From: JABHGY01 sp964525185
Lineage (GTDB): Bacteria > Fidelibacterota > Marinisomatia > Marinisomatales > UBA1611
Assembly (NCBI GenBank): GCA_964525185.1
Contig: CAZGFQ010000037.1
Coordinates: 1-19,606, forward strand
Reading direction: 5' to 3'
DNA: 19,606 nucleotides
The first letter of the stretch is position 1. The number at the start of each line of letters is the position of its first letter. The notes under the pieces are model-generated. The model ran no database searches and was not told the DNA's origin. It worked only from the letters and a program-made list of their open reading frames with translations. Positions 1 to 10,218 of the stretch are shown here, piece by piece. Made by a program: the position numbers and the translations under genes.

Positions 1-43
1 CTGATTTATCAAGGCAAGTGAATGTTTATTCAAAAAGAAGTGA

Positions 44-1687
44 CGTTATGAAAAACCTACAATAGGAACCTGGGGAGGTGGCAATATAAATATTTTTAAT
101 TCGATTATTCGCGATGGAAGTGGTGAATATATTATAAGTGGAGATTTAGACGTTTCATATTCGAATATAGATGGTGGTTATGAAGGTGACACTAATATAG
201 ATACTGACCCTATTTTTGTAGATGCTGATAACGATGATTTTACTCTTCAATCTAATAGTCCGTGTATTAATGCTGGACACCCTGATTTAGATGGTAATGG
301 TATTTCTTGGGAAAATGACATTGACGACCAAGACCCGGATGGCACCAGAATGGACATGGGTGCTTACTATTTACACCATACCACATTTAGTTTACCGGAG
401 ATTGTGTTGTTAACAGGTGATACAACATCAATTCCCCTGAGTTTAGATTTTCATCCAGATTCAACTTATAGTTCTGCCGCAATTACTATAACCGGTTATC
501 AAGACCAAATTGAGTTTTTAGGGATTGAAACAGAAAACTCTCTCACAGGTAACGCAGGTTGGACTTATCAATCAAATGAAAGTGATTCATTGGGGATTGT
601 GTGGACTGCTGGTTCGAATGAAATTTCAGAAAGTGGTGTTTTCTGCTACTTTAAATTTTATGTACCAAATACATCCAGTTCCGGCGATGTTCCACTAACG
701 ATTGTAACAGCCTATTTAGATGAAGATTTATATTATCCAACTATCATTAACTCTGGAGATATTTCTGTTTTTGAAATTGCCTATGGAGATGTGAGTCTAA
801 ATGGGGCTATATCTCCGTTCGACGCATCTATAATTTTAAAATATTTAACGGATATGGATACGTTAAATGACCATCAAATATTAAATGCAAATGTGAGTCT
901 GGACGAAAGTATTTCAGCTTTAGATGCTTCTTTGATTTTACAATATGGAGTAGGGATCATAGAATCACTACCCTATGACACAACAATGGGTTCATTACTT
1001 GCATTTGGTGATATTGGAATGGAAGACGGCATATTTACACCTGGGGAGATTGTTGAGGTTCCTGTATATCTTTCCAATGGAGATAACATTTTATCTTTTG
1101 AAACTGAAATAAGTTATGATGCCGATGCGTTGACATTTTCTGATATTGTTTGGTCAGAAGATTTAGGTGAATTCACGATTGAGTCAAATCTAACGGATGG
1201 CAATTTATTGTTTGCCGGTGCTGGCTCCTTACCAGATGGCCAGAATAATGTATTTGCTACTCTCCGATTCACCATTAATGATGGTTTCACAGGAAGTGAA
1301 ACGACAGTTTCAATGAACCAAAATCGTTTCAATGAAAATGAAGTTATTGTAAATGGAGCTTCTGCAACATTAACTCAAGTATTAACTATTGACAAAAATG
1401 TAACTCCGGATATCTTTGCCTTATATCAAAACTATCCAAATCCATTTAACCCAACGACTACACTTCGCTACGATCTTCCTGAAGACGCACAAGTCAATAT
1501 TATGATTTACGATTTGATGGGGCGAGATGTTAAGACCTTAGTGAACAATCAACAAACGGCTGGGTTTAAGTCAGTCATTTGGGATGCTACCAACAACTTA
1601 GGTCAACCTGTGAGTGCCGGGATGTATTTATATCGCATTTCTTCTGGTGGCTTTACGTCTGTTAAGAAGATGGTGTTACTGAAGTAA
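44..1687 (+). CDS. Secreted beta-helix/cohesin/dockerin protein with T9SS sorting domain, 5' end missing or frameshifted
   Basis: The frame is open from a TGA at 41-43 to the TAA at 1685-1687 (547 codons). It has no ATG, GTG or TTG before the ATG at 350, yet bases 44-349 clearly code for protein. They encode the end of a right-handed beta-helix ('NSIIRDGSG', 'SNIDGGYEGD', 'DTDPIFVDADN', 'SPCINAG') and its closing motif 'DGTRMDMGAYY', so the ATG at 350 is not the true start. Then come a cohesin-like beta-sandwich (about 380-760), a dockerin-like module (about 782-960) with two degenerate calcium-loop/helix units ending in 'FDASIILKY' and 'LDASLILQY', a second cohesin-like domain (about 990-1375), and a type IX sorting domain (about 1421-1684, 'NYPNPFNPTT', ending 'KKMVLLK'). 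The family context suggests export and attachment to the cell surface. The substrate is unknown. The gene is either frameshifted near 41-63 or cut by the window edge. Domain calls are by pattern. Confidence 0.85.
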   Translation, partial: RYEKPTIGTWGGGNINIFNSIIRDGSGEYIISGDLDVSYSNIDGGYEGDTNIDTDPIFVDADNDDFTLQSNSPCINAGHPDLDGNGISWENDIDDQDPDGTRMDMGAYYLHHTTFSLPEIVLLTGDTTSIPLSLDFHPDSTYSSAAITITGYQDQIEFLGIETENSLTGNAGWTYQSNESDSLGIVWTAGSNEISESGVFCYFKFYVPNTSSSGDVPLTIVTAYLDEDLYYPTIINSGDISVFEIAYGDVSLNGAISPFDASIILKYLTDMDTLNDHQILNANVSLDESISALDASLILQYGVGIIESLPYDTTMGSLLAFGDIGMEDGIFTPGEIVEVPVYLSNGDNILSFETEISYDADALTFSDIVWSEDLGEFTIESNLTDGNLLFAGAGSLPDGQNNVFATLRFTINDGFTGSETTVSMNQNRFNENEVIVNGASATLTQVLTIDKNVTPDIFALYQNYPNPFNPTTTLRYDLPEDAQVNIMIYDLMGRDVKTLVNNQQTAGFKSVIWDATNNLGQPVSAGMYLYRISSGGFTSVKKMVLLK

Positions 1688-1708
1688 AACGTACCACAAT
1701 TAGACATT

Positions 1709-1738
1709 TAAAAAGGGACAGTTTTCTGTCCCTTTTTA
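1709..1738 (+). terminator. Strong intrinsic terminator after the surface-protein gene
   Basis: The arms AAAAAGGGACAG (1710-1721) and CTGTCCCTTTTT (1726-1737) pair perfectly across a TTTT loop, and the T at 1709 with the A at 1738 adds one more pair. The 3' arm supplies the U-tract. The 5' A-tract means it could also terminate transcription on the other strand. It begins 22 bases after the stop codon at 1687. Confidence 0.9.
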
Positions 1739-1796
1739 GTTTATCTCTAAATATTGAAATTATAATATCACCGTTGTTCTTCAATTATTATTCGTA

Positions 1797-1841
1797 ATAC
1801 AGTCCATAAACAGACCGTATTCATATAAATATAGTCTGTAT
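1797..1841. repeat. Three copies of a 12-base motif, possible operator, upstream of the AAA+ ATPase gene
   Basis: ATACAGTCCATA (1797-1808) and AAACAGACCGTA (1808-1819) lie on the plus strand, and TATAGTCTGTAT (1830-1841) reads ATACAGACTATA on the minus strand. The first and third copies differ at 2 of 12 positions and form an imperfect inverted repeat. The middle copy matches the third at 9 of 12. The cluster ends 47 bases before the proposed GTG start at 1889. A DNA-binding regulator or a small hairpin leader are possible explanations, but low-complexity AT sequence could produce this by chance. Confidence 0.35.
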
Positions 1842-1888
1842 AAAAACTATTTTATCATTATATTATATCACAATAATTGGGGCTAGAC

Positions 1889-3019
1889 GTGTATATTCAG
1901 CAAAAAAATTTAGAAAATATATCAAAATATATAGTTGATGGGAAAGTGTTAATCATTTATGGTGCACGAAGAACAGGCAAAACAACCTTACTTAGGCAGT
2001 TCGTCAAAAGCATAAAAGAAGACTATATTTTTGTTTCTGGGGAGGATATAAGTGTTCAGGATTATTTAAGCAGTCAATCGATACAAAAATTGAAAGATTT
2101 TATTGGTGAATCCAAACTGCTTATCATTGATGAAGCACAGGCAATAAAAAATATTGGAATCAATCTAAAATTAATGGTTGATCATATTCCAGGGCTTAAA
2201 ATTATTGCAACAGGCTCATCTACTTTTGATTTATCACAAAGTGTCGGAGAACCGTTAACCGGCAGAAATTTTGTAATTACTCAGTTTCCATTAGCACAAA
2301 TTGAAATTATGAATATAGAAAATAAAGCCGAAACCATGGCAAACTTAGAATCAAGATTAATATATGGTTCCTACCCAGAAATTGTAAAGATGAACGGCAA
2401 TTCATTGAAAAAAGATTATCTAAATGAGCTTGTAAATTCTTATTCTTTGAAAGATATTTTACAGTATGAAAATATCAGAAATTCTGAAAAACTAAAAAGA
2501 TTACTTCAATTAATTGCATTCCAAATTGGTAAAGAAGTATCAATCACCGAACTTGGAAAGCAATTAGGAATGGGAAAAAATACGGTAGATAGATACTTAG
2601 ATTTATTAGAAAAAGTTTTTGTCATATATAAATTACCGGGATTTAGCAGATACTTGCGAAAAGAGATTCAAAAATCTAATCGATATTTTTTCTATGATTT
2701 AGGAATAAGAAATGCTTTAATAAATAATTTTAATCCTTTGGATTTACGAAATGATATTGGTCAAATATGGGAAAACTATCTTATCACGGAACGAATGAAA
2801 AAATTTAGTTTTAAAAGAACATTTCACAATTACTATTTTTGGAGAACGTATGACCAAAAAGAAATTGATTTAGTCGAAGAAAATGATGGAAATGTTATTG
2901 GATATGAAATTAAATGGAATAAGAATAAGTCGAGCAATAAAAAATCATGGCTAAAAACATATCCAGATAGTGTATTTGAAATAATCAATAAAGAAAATTA
3001 TATTGAGTTTATTTGCTAA
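1889..3019 (+). CDS. AAA+ ATPase with C-terminal DUF4143 (nuclease-like) domain
   Basis: This is a stand-alone P-loop ATPase of the AAA_14/DUF4143 family, common in bacteria and archaea and mostly without a defined function. Walker A is 'GARRTGKTT' (about residues 25-33), Walker B is 'LLIIDEAQ' (77-84), and an 'ATGSS' sensor segment follows (107-111). A winged-helix-like stretch with 'ITELGKQLGMGKNTVDRYL' covers about 219-237. The C-terminal DUF4143 part keeps 'EID' (325-327) and 'YEIKW' (339-343), the D...ExK pattern of PD-(D/E)xK nucleases. The frame opens at 1877 with TTG directly after an in-frame TAA. I prefer GTG at 1889 because families of this type usually begin with residues like 'YIQ', and GGGG at 1879-1882 could act as a weak ribosome site. 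No ATG lies before Walker A. It stands alone between a terminator and the housekeeping run. It could be defensive or toxin-like, but nothing nearby supports that. Confidence 0.85.
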   Translation: MYIQQKNLENISKYIVDGKVLIIYGARRTGKTTLLRQFVKSIKEDYIFVSGEDISVQDYLSSQSIQKLKDFIGESKLLIIDEAQAIKNIGINLKLMVDHIPGLKIIATGSSTFDLSQSVGEPLTGRNFVITQFPLAQIEIMNIENKAETMANLESRLIYGSYPEIVKMNGNSLKKDYLNELVNSYSLKDILQYENIRNSEKLKRLLQLIAFQIGKEVSITELGKQLGMGKNTVDRYLDLLEKVFVIYKLPGFSRYLRKEIQKSNRYFFYDLGIRNALINNFNPLDLRNDIGQIWENYLITERMKKFSFKRTFHNYYFWRTYDQKEIDLVEENDGNVIGYEIKWNKNKSSNKKSWLKTYPDSVFEIINKENYIEFIC

Positions 3020-3048
3020 TAAATTAATGCTTTAATTCAGCCCTGATT

Positions 3049-3797
3049 ATGACGAAAAAATATTTCAATCCGAATACAGCAGTAGTACCTGTGTACGACA
3101 AACCAGAATTTTCCAGTGGAAAAATCACGGAAATAATTCTAGGAGAATCCTGTGACATTATTGGAAATGAGGAAAATTGGATTCAAGTGGTACAAGATGA
3201 TGGTTATGAAGGTTGGGTTAATTCTTTTTTTGGCCATGTTTCTGATACATTTATTTCAACAACCCATTTGTATATTGGCCAAACAATTAGTTTCGATTGG
3301 AATGGCCAAAAACAATTTATACCATTTGGTGCACGATTAAATCAAAATGAATCCACATTTAAGGATCATTCTTGGGGCAACTCTATTGTTCCTTTAAAGC
3401 AAAACCCTATAATCGAAAATGTGATTCCATTAGCAAAAACGCTTTTAGGAGTCCCATACCGATGGGGAGGGAAAACATCATTTGGTTTTGATTGCTCTGG
3501 ATTAATTCAAACGGTGTGTCGTGCTTGTGGCATTCAATTGCCTAGAGACGCATGGCAGCAACAAGAAGTGTTAACCAATCACCCAATTGATCCTTCAAAA
3601 GCTCTACCAGGTGATATTCATTTTTTTGGTGACAATGATAAAGTAACTCATGTCGGTTTTTCATTGGGTGGGGAAAAAATACTCCATGCGCAAGGATGGG
3701 TTAAAGAAGAATCCTTTAAAAAGAATGACTCAAACTTCAACCAATCGTTGTTGGATAAATTTCTTTCATCCTATTCGATTAGACGTAATTTTCGACC

Positions 3798-3801
<4 letters not shown>
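3049..3801 (+). CDS. NlpC/P60 (C40) peptidase with N-terminal SH3-like domains
   Basis: This 250-residue protein has one or two bacterial SH3-like domains (about 5-60 and 65-115, 'YEGWVNSFFG') followed by an NlpC/P60 cysteine peptidase domain (about 122-248). The likely catalytic residues are Cys149 in 'FDCSGLIQ', His201 in 'THVGF' and His213 in 'ILHAQG'. The architecture matches the dipeptidyl-peptidase VI/YkfC group, which cleaves gamma-D-glutamyl bonds in peptidoglycan peptides. There is no signal peptide, so a cytoplasmic role in murein peptide recycling is more likely than wall hydrolysis; this is inference from the family and N-terminus. Its TGA overlaps the next gene's ATG (ATGA, 3798-3801), suggesting translational coupling. 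No clear Shine-Dalgarno sequence precedes the ATG. Confidence 0.88.
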
Positions 3802-5467
<1,666 letters not shown>

Positions 5468-5478
<11 letters not shown>

Positions 5479-6208
5479 TACATATCAAGTCCAGTTAGAT
5501 AACTTTCAAGGTCCCATGGACCTTTTACTCTATTTCATTCGAAGAGATGAACTTGATATTTATGATATCCCTATTGGATCCATTACAAAGGAATTTATTG
5601 AAACAATCGAAATGTGGAAAAGATTGAATATGCGCATTGCAGGTGATTTTATTGTGATGGCATCTACCCTCATGCGCGTTAAAGCCAAAATGTTAATTCC
5701 AAGACAGGAAATTGATGAAGAGGGTGAAGTCATTGATCCACGAAGAGAGCTAATTGAACAATTAATAGAATACAAACGATTTAAAGATGTTTCAGATTCA
5801 TTAGAATCATTAGCTGAAAATCGATCACATCATTATTCTAAAGGATTTGAAATGTCAGTTCCTGCTGAAGATGATTCCGTTGATTTAGGGTCAATGTTAA
5901 AAGATGTATCTTTATACGATTTGGCTCTTGTTTTTAAAAAGGCAATGGAAAACCGCCCTGTAATGTCTGTATTTGAATTACATCGTGAACCTGTAAAATT
6001 AGAAGCTCAAAAAGAACTTATTTTTAGATATTTTGATGGAGATGGAAAATTAAAATTTTCTACTTTATTAAAACAATTATCTACGCGAATGGAAATTGTT
6101 GTGACCTTTTTAGCAATACTAGACTTAGTGAGATTGGGAGATATAAAAGTAATCCAAGAAAATAACTTTAGTGATATTGAGTTAATTCATATTGGAGCCA
6201 TGGCATAA
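5468..6208 (+). CDS. scpA: Segregation and condensation protein A (ScpA)
   Basis: This is the kleisin subunit that bridges the SMC heads and binds ScpB in the bacterial SMC-ScpAB condensin, which organises and segregates the chromosome. The N-terminus shows the family signature 'FQGPMDLLLYFI' with 'RDELDIYDIPI', followed by 'FIVMASTLMRVKAKMLIP'. The C-terminus is a winged-helix-like segment (about 185-240). At 246 residues it has the normal length. The ATG lies inside the end of trpS (11-base overlap), and its TAA shares a base with the scpB ATG at 6208. The SMC gene is not in the window. Confidence 0.95.
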
Positions 6209-6807
6209 TGCAAAAAAAAGAACAAATACAAATTATTGAAGCACTGCTTTTTGCAAGCCCCGAACCTTTATCGCAAAAACGAATAAATCTTGTTTTTGAT
6301 TCTGATCCACCAAATCTAAAACAAATCGTAGAAGAATTAAATAACGACTACTCGAGAAGTGGCCGGGCATTCGAAATAGAATCCGTTGCGGGCGGATTTC
6401 AACTGATTTCAAAGAAAGAGTATGAAACATGGATACGTCGCTTAATTGCAAAGTCAGGAAAATTAATTTTATCACCTGCTGCTCTTGACACGTTGGCCAT
6501 CATTGCATATAAACAACCTGTAGGACGATATGAAATTGAAGCTGTACGTGGCGTAGATTCATCTGGCGTTATAAAAACATTGCTCAATCGAAACCTTGTT
6601 AAAATAAAGGGAAGAGATTCTGGGCCGGGTCGCCCATTGCTTTACCAAACAACGGATAAATTCCTTGAACATTTTGGGTTGAACCGACTCTCGGATTTAC
6701 CAAAATTAAAAGAAATATCAGAACTTGTTGAAGCGGATCCTTCTCTTGGTGAACAAATGGCCGTATTTGAAGAAGTGGACCCATCTTCAGAAACTGCACA
6801 ATCATAA
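6208..6807 (+). CDS. scpB: Segregation and condensation protein B (ScpB)
   Basis: Dimeric winged-helix partner of ScpA in the SMC-ScpAB complex. Recognisable parts are 'IIEALLFASPEPLS' near the N-terminus and the conserved core 'SPAALDTLAIIAYKQPV' with 'RGVDSSGVI' and 'GRPLLYQTT'. The protein has 199 residues, slightly longer than many homologues because of an acidic tail after about residue 170. It starts at the TAATG junction with scpA and ends 4 bases before the rluB start, so the three genes are probably co-translated. Confidence 0.95.
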   Translation: MQKKEQIQIIEALLFASPEPLSQKRINLVFDSDPPNLKQIVEELNNDYSRSGRAFEIESVAGGFQLISKKEYETWIRRLIAKSGKLILSPAALDTLAIIAYKQPVGRYEIEAVRGVDSSGVIKTLLNRNLVKIKGRDSGPGRPLLYQTTDKFLEHFGLNRLSDLPKLKEISELVEADPSLGEQMAVFEEVDPSSETAQS

Positions 6808-6811
6808 TAAT

Positions 6812-7525
6812 ATGAGACTAAATAAGTATTTGGCGCAATGTGGGGTCGCATCAAGGCGCGGGGCAGATGAATTAATCCAGCGAGGAACTACTCAAGTTAA
6901 CGGCACAATGGTACTTGACCCAGCGATGTCTGTTTCTGAATCAGACGAAATCAAGTATGATGGACAAATAGTAAAGCCGGTCATGCAACGTGTTATTTAC
7001 ATTTTAAATAAACCTAAAAATGTTATTACAACCGTAAAGGATACACACGGGCGCCGAACAGTCATGGAATATGTACCATCAGGCGTTCGGTTAGCTCCTG
7101 TAGGACGATTAGATAAAGATACAACCGGCTTAATAATGTTAACGAACGATGGCAAGCTACTTCAATTTTTAACACATCCAAAAAATCGAATTCCGCGAGA
7201 ATATATTGCAGAAATTGATGGTATTATTACACCACCCCAAGTTGCAAAATTAAAAAAAGGGCTCTACATAGGAGATGGGGAGTATGGACGCGCAGAAATT
7301 GTAAGTCAACGAAAAGTAAAAGGGCGATCAAAAGTTTTATTAAGACTTCATCAAGGTAAAAAGAGAGAAATTCGACGAATGTGTTATCATTTGGGAATAA
7401 AACTTCACCATCTTAAAAGAATCAAATTTGGCCCTATTACAATGTCAAATCTTAAAATAGGCGAATTCCGCGGATTAACCGAACAGGAATTAAAAGATTT
7501 AGATGCATTGATGAAGAAAAGATGA
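6812..7525 (+). CDS. rluB: 23S rRNA pseudouridine synthase, RluB/RsuA family
   Basis: It converts specific uridines of rRNA to pseudouridine. An N-terminal S4 RNA-binding domain ('MRLNKYLAQCGVASRRGAD', residues 1-19 onward) is followed by the RsuA/RluB/E/F catalytic domain with Asp101 in 'GRLDKDTTGL'. The tail 'KKREIRRMCYHLG' is also typical. I place the start at ATG 6812. The frame is open further upstream, to an ATG at 6725 inside scpB, but those residues do not resemble the family and would force a long overlap. The length is then 237 residues. Position in the scpA-scpB-rluB-cmk order favours RluB over RsuA, although sequence alone does not settle the target base. Confidence 0.92.
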   Translation: MRLNKYLAQCGVASRRGADELIQRGTTQVNGTMVLDPAMSVSESDEIKYDGQIVKPVMQRVIYILNKPKNVITTVKDTHGRRTVMEYVPSGVRLAPVGRLDKDTTGLIMLTNDGKLLQFLTHPKNRIPREYIAEIDGIITPPQVAKLKKGLYIGDGEYGRAEIVSQRKVKGRSKVLLRLHQGKKREIRRMCYHLGIKLHHLKRIKFGPITMSNLKIGEFRGLTEQELKDLDALMKKR

Positions 7526-7531
7526 TATAAT
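7523..7531 (+). promoter_or_regulatory. Possible extended -10 promoter upstream of cmk
   Basis: TGATATAAT matches the extended -10 form TGnTATAAT exactly. It overlaps the rluB stop and lies 83 bases before the cmk ATG, beside the only sizeable gap (89 bases) within the housekeeping run from 3049 to 14284. No good -35 element is seen 17 bases upstream. Chance occurrence in AT-rich DNA is possible. Confidence 0.3.
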
Positions 7532-7614
7532 ATTGGATATTGTGTTTTATTCAAATCATTTGAGATATACAACTCTGATGGGTAATTTCGCCGGCTTATT
7601 GAGAGTTTAGAATC

Positions 7615-8274
7615 ATGATCATAGCTATTGACGGCCCAGCTGCTTCCGGTAAAAGTACAACTGCAAAAGGTGTATCCCAACTTTTAGGGATTCCTTATTT
7701 AGATACTGGAGCAATGTATCGAGCGATTACTCATATTGTTTTAACAAAAAATATTGATATTTCTCAGCCAGTAGAATTAAATACATTACTGAGCGATATT
7801 CAAATACGTTTTGAAATGATTAATGGAGAAAATTGCATTTTTATTAACAATGAAAATGTGTCATCATTAATTCGTTCGACTGAGGTAACATTACATGTTA
7901 GTGCAGTAAGTGCTATTCCTGAAATAAGGAAATCAATGGTAGAATTGCAAAGAGCAATAGGTAACGAAAATGGATGTGTGATTGAAGGACGAGATATTGG
8001 AACAGTTGTTTTTCCAAATGCTGACTTTAAATTTTTTCTGGTTGCCGCTGTTAAAGTTAGAGCTGAAAGAAGATTGGTTGACTTGGAGAAACTTGGTGAA
8101 ATAAAATCTCTTGATGACTTAATGATTGAAATTGAAAAAAGAGATTCATTAGACTCATCGAGGGATCATTCCCCTTTGACTAAGGCTGACGATGCCATAG
8201 AAATTGATACAGGACTATTGTCAATAAGTGAGCAAATAGAGAAAATAGTAAAACACATAACTAACAAAGAATAA
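7615..8274 (+). CDS. cmk: Cytidylate (CMP/dCMP) kinase
   Basis: Phosphorylates CMP and dCMP with ATP in pyrimidine nucleotide supply. The P-loop is 'GPAASGKST' (residues 7-15), followed by 'YLDTGAMYRAIT' and, later, 'EGRDIGTVVFPNADFKFFL' and the 'RDSLDSSRDHSPL' lid segment, all characteristic of bacterial Cmk. The length of 219 residues is normal. GAGAG at 7601-7605 is a plausible ribosome site, 9 bases before the ATG. The next gene, rpsA, starts 18 bases after the stop, the same cmk-rpsA pairing seen in many bacteria. Confidence 0.96.
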   Translation: MIIAIDGPAASGKSTTAKGVSQLLGIPYLDTGAMYRAITHIVLTKNIDISQPVELNTLLSDIQIRFEMINGENCIFINNENVSSLIRSTEVTLHVSAVSAIPEIRKSMVELQRAIGNENGCVIEGRDIGTVVFPNADFKFFLVAAVKVRAERRLVDLEKLGEIKSLDDLMIEIEKRDSLDSSRDHSPLTKADDAIEIDTGLLSISEQIEKIVKHITNKE

Positions 8275-8292
8275 AAAAGGAAACACAAAAGA

Positions 8293-10206
8293 ATGTTTGA
8301 AGAACAAAATCAAGAACCGGTAGTTGAAGAGGCGGATACAACAGTGGAAACACCTGAAGTTGAAGTCAGCGCTGAAAAGACAGCGTCTACTACAGAACCT
8401 GTTATTGAAAAAGAGATAAAAAATTATCTATCACCCGACCTATTTAATGAAGTAAAAGTTGTTACGCAAGATGAAATATCATCTCCTGAGGTAGAAGTTT
8501 TAGAACCGAATGCAAATGAAGCCCTTTATGAAGGTGCTCTTATTGATATTGTAGAAGATAAATTGCTTTTGGGTCGTGTTGTCGGTGCCAATGAAAAAGA
8601 AATCATGATTGATATTGGTTTCAAGTCAGAAGGTATTATTGACAGATCAGAATTTTCCAACGAAGAACTTCCCGCTATTGGCGAACAAGTTGAAGTTTAT
8701 GTTGAGCATATAGAAGATGCAGGTGGAAATACGATATTATCAAAAGATAAAGCGGACTTTATGCGTCGCTGGAGAGATTTAAAAGAATCATTTGATAATG
8801 AAGAAATTATTAAAGGTACACTCATTCGCCGCATTAAGGGTGGAATGATTGTTGACCTTGGGAAAGTTCAAGCATTCCTTCCCGGTTCCCAAATTGATGT
8901 TAGACCCATTCAAGATTTTGATTATTATTTGAATAAAGAACTTGAATTGAAAATTGTTAAACTAAATGAAGCACGAAAAAATGTTGTTGTGTCTCACAAA
9001 GCTATCTTGGAAGCAAGTTTGGCTGAACAACGTGATGCACTTTTCCAAGAATTGGAAGTAGGAAGTATCTTAGAAGGACGTGTGAAAAACGTTACTGACT
9101 TCGGAGTCTTTGTTGATTTAGGTGGTATTGATGGTTTACTCCATATCACCGATTTATCTTGGGGACGTGTTAATCACCCAACAGAAGTTGTTGAGCTTAA
9201 TGAAACATTAACTGTAAAAGTTATTGAATATGATGAAGAACGGAAGCGTGTTTCTCTAGGATTAAAACAATTATCTCCTCATCCGTGGGATGGTGTAGAA
9301 AGTAAATATGCTATAGGAACAGTCGTAGCAGGTAAAGTTGTTAGTTTAACAAACTATGGTTGTTTTATTGAACTAGAACCTGGAGTGGAAGGGCTTATTC
9401 ACGTTTCTGAAATATCATGGACTAGACATGTGAAAAACCCATCGGAAATATATACTATGGGAGACGAACTTGAAGCACAAGTTCTTTCAATTGATACTGA
9501 TGACCGGAAAATCAGTTTAGGTGTTAAACAACTTTCTCCTGATCCATGGGATAAAATTGAAGAAAAATTCATTGTTGGTTCAGTACACAAAAGTACAGTT
9601 CAGAATTTGACACAATTTGGTGCCTTTGCTGAATTGGAAGATGGTATTGACGGACTAATTCATATTTCTGATATGTCTTGGACCAAGGTAATAAAACACC
9701 CCAAGGAAGTATTAGAAAAAGGTCAAGAAGTTGAAGTTCGTGTATTAGAAGTTTCACGCGAAAATAGACGCATCTCATTAGGCTACAAACAATTATTAGA
9801 TGATCCATGGCCAAAAATCATTGAATTCTACGAAAGTGGGAAAGAAGTGAGTGGTGAAATCATTCGTGTCTTAGATAAGGGTATTATTATTTCTTTAGAT
9901 ATGGATGTTGAAGGAATTATTCCATTTGGAAAAATGTCTAAACGTGATCGTCGAGCATTAGCGAGCCAATTTGAGGTTGGAGCTAACTTGTCCGGTATTG
10001 TAATGCAGGTATCCCCTGATGATAGAAAAGTTATACTATTCAAAGAAGAACTTGCTGGAGGCAATAGACAATCAGCAAATAGTGCTGTTAAAGAATTTCT
10101 AAAGAACCAAGATGAAGCCGAAGGCGAAAAACTTGAACTTCCTCTAGAATTAATCGAGCAGGCAAAGTCAGCCGAAAAAGAGGAAGAGACGCCAGAAGAG
10201 GCTTAA
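8293..10206 (+). CDS. rpsA: 30S ribosomal protein S1
   Basis: S1 binds mRNA and promotes translation initiation on the small subunit. Six S1/OB-fold RNA-binding repeats can be traced at about residues 86-153, 171-236, 257-326, 342-413, 428-500 and 517-585. The central ones carry the classic 'FGVFVDLGGIDGLLHITDLSW' pattern (shown here in repeat 3). The first two and the last are more divergent, as expected for S1. An acidic, low-complexity N-terminal extension of about 80 residues and a glutamate-rich tail flank the repeats; 637 residues is longer than the 557 of E. coli S1. AAGGA at 8277-8281 precedes the ATG with an 11-base spacer. Confidence 0.96.
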   Translation: MFEEQNQEPVVEEADTTVETPEVEVSAEKTASTTEPVIEKEIKNYLSPDLFNEVKVVTQDEISSPEVEVLEPNANEALYEGALIDIVEDKLLLGRVVGANEKEIMIDIGFKSEGIIDRSEFSNEELPAIGEQVEVYVEHIEDAGGNTILSKDKADFMRRWRDLKESFDNEEIIKGTLIRRIKGGMIVDLGKVQAFLPGSQIDVRPIQDFDYYLNKELELKIVKLNEARKNVVVSHKAILEASLAEQRDALFQELEVGSILEGRVKNVTDFGVFVDLGGIDGLLHITDLSWGRVNHPTEVVELNETLTVKVIEYDEERKRVSLGLKQLSPHPWDGVESKYAIGTVVAGKVVSLTNYGCFIELEPGVEGLIHVSEISWTRHVKNPSEIYTMGDELEAQVLSIDTDDRKISLGVKQLSPDPWDKIEEKFIVGSVHKSTVQNLTQFGAFAELEDGIDGLIHISDMSWTKVIKHPKEVLEKGQEVEVRVLEVSRENRRISLGYKQLLDDPWPKIIEFYESGKEVSGEIIRVLDKGIIISLDMDVEGIIPFGKMSKRDRRALASQFEVGANLSGIVMQVSPDDRKVILFKEELAGGNRQSANSAVKEFLKNQDEAEGEKLELPLELIEQAKSAEKEEETPEEA

Positions 10207-10218
10207 TCATGGTTCAGT

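Noticed and set aside
1739..1796. TATAAT at 1761-1766 as a promoter for the AAA+ gene
   Set aside because: No -35 at proper spacing and no TGn extension, and the region is AT-rich enough for chance matches.
3152..3340. Small plus-strand open frame within the NlpC/P60 gene
   Set aside because: It lies fully inside a conserved gene in another frame with no supporting signal.
6725..6811. Longer N-terminus for RluB
   Set aside because: The residues do not fit the S4 domain start and lie wholly inside scpB up to its stop; ATG 6812 gives the family N-terminus.
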